From Amycolatopsis jiangsuensis (GTDB lineage: Bacteria > Actinomycetota > Actinomycetes > Mycobacteriales > Pseudonocardiaceae): DNA of 64,000 nt. The notes under the pieces were generated by a model. It had not been told where the DNA came from. It was given only the letters and a program-made list of their open reading frames with translations, and searched no databases. Of this stretch, positions 63,820 to 64,000 are shown piece by piece; positions within the stretch are counted from its first letter, which is position 1; each line of letters starts with the position of its first letter. The translations under genes were made by a program, and so were the position numbers. The DNA lies in NCBI RefSeq assembly GCF_014204865.1, contig NZ_JACHMG010000001.1, positions 1,178,001-1,242,000 of the forward strand, given 5' to 3'.

Positions 63820-63932
63820 ATGAACAGCTGAGCCGAGCCCTCCCCGTACCGAGGCCTCGCGCGGTCGAGCCCCGCTCCCGCGCGGCAGTGCCCGTCGGGG
63901 CCAGCATGTCCGTTCAGGCCCGGTGATCACGT
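63820..63932 (+). promoter_or_regulatory. Attenuator-like leader of the ABC-F gene with two short ORFs
   Basis: A three-codon ORF (ATG AAC AGC TGA, 63820-63831) opens the leader. A GC-rich stem CGCGCGG/CCGCGCG (63858-63864 with 63878-63884) overlaps an alternative stem GCCCCG/CGGGGC (63869-63874 with 63896-63901), so only one can form. A second ORF of six codons (63906-63926) ends seven bases before the ABC-F start. Short leader peptides with switching hairpins are known upstream of ABC-F resistance genes, including a three-residue leader at Listeria lmo0919. The function here is inferred. Confidence 0.55.
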
Positions 63933-64000
63933 ATGCATACCTTCCTCCAAGCCACCGACCTCGTTTTCGGCTACGGCGCCCGTACCGTGCTCGACGGCGT
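63933..64000 (+). CDS. ABC-F family ATPase (antibiotic-resistance type), 5' end only
   Basis: The last 68 bases encode 'MHTFLQATDLVFGYGARTVL', the start of a first ABC domain in the ABC-F style (aromatic stacking region before Walker A). The rest is outside the window. ABC-F proteins without membrane domains displace ribosome-bound antibiotics or help translation. The resistance-type assignment rests mainly on the attenuator-like leader. The start codon lies inside the palindrome GTATGCATAC (63931-63940). Confidence 0.6.
   Translation, partial: MHTFLQATDLVFGYGARTVLDG

Overview
The window is chromosomal DNA from a very GC-rich actinobacterium. It carries a complete Pup-proteasome gene set, RbpA, an Rpf-type muramidase, HelY, Lnt next to a separate Ppm1, and GTG/TTG starts and leaderless starts are common. 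Together this points to Pseudonocardiaceae, most likely Amycolatopsis; the genus is an inference from gene content and style, not a database result.

Layout. 1-6.4 kb: tail of a WYL regulator, an Rpf cell-wall enzyme, a UMF1-type MFS permease, thymidine kinase, RbpA behind a SigR-type promoter, Ppm1 and Lnt. 6.4-14.5 kb: a YtcJ-like amidohydrolase, a KamA-type radical SAM aminomutase, a decayed drug-efflux/MarR pair, a DUF6518 membrane protein, a GNAT enzyme, and an AurF-like diiron N-oxygenase with its FprB-like reductase. 14.5-20.5 kb: a secreted polysaccharide block (GH25 lysozyme, GH55 and GH16 glucanases, an SGNH esterase) and an unknown gene. 20.5-27.2 kb: a MazEF-like pair, an Lrp regulator with an M24 peptidase, a 5'-3' exonuclease, two tandem Eis-like acetyltransferases (one has lost its stop codon) and a DUF4333 protein. 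27.3-49.8 kb: the proteasome neighbourhood in two blocks. Block 1 is helY, dagK, tatC, tatA, pafC, pafB, pafA; block 2 is prcA, prcB, pup, dop, mpa. Between or beside them lie an SDR, a YCF48-like protein, a PAP2-DAGK fusion, a DGPF/ECF42 sigma pair, a Nudix hydrolase, a lipoprotein, and a small putative regulator with an aldo/keto reductase. 50-60.5 kb: two small surface proteins, a wrecked agmatine deiminase, TrmI, a site-2 protease, a RecB-type nuclease, a thioesterase, an orphan ParA, HisG/HisE, a HAD phosphatase and a PAC2-family protein. 60.5-64 kb: a metallophosphoesterase, an MFS and ArsR operon, a MarR regulator, and the start of an ABC-F resistance ATPase behind an attenuator-like leader.

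How the genes work together. Pup, PafA, Dop, Mpa and PrcAB make up the tagging and degradation pathway. PafBC is the WYL-type transcriptional activator pair tied to DNA-damage responses in mycobacteria. TatAC exports folded proteins. Lnt and Ppm1 serve lipoprotein acylation and mannosyl-lipid synthesis. The GH16/GH55/GH25/SGNH block looks like scavenging of fungal and bacterial wall polymers.

The observations most worth following are the attenuator-like leader of the ABC-F gene at the right edge, the Eis paralogue whose C-terminal carboxylate is lost, and a small putative regulator with matching GTATA-N6-TATAC sites over two promoters. Others are the AurF/FprB operon with a clean palindromic operator, an insertion in thymidine kinase, a KamA variant with a changed PLP loop, and three gene remnants. 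I found no tRNA, rRNA, CRISPR array or intact insertion sequence.
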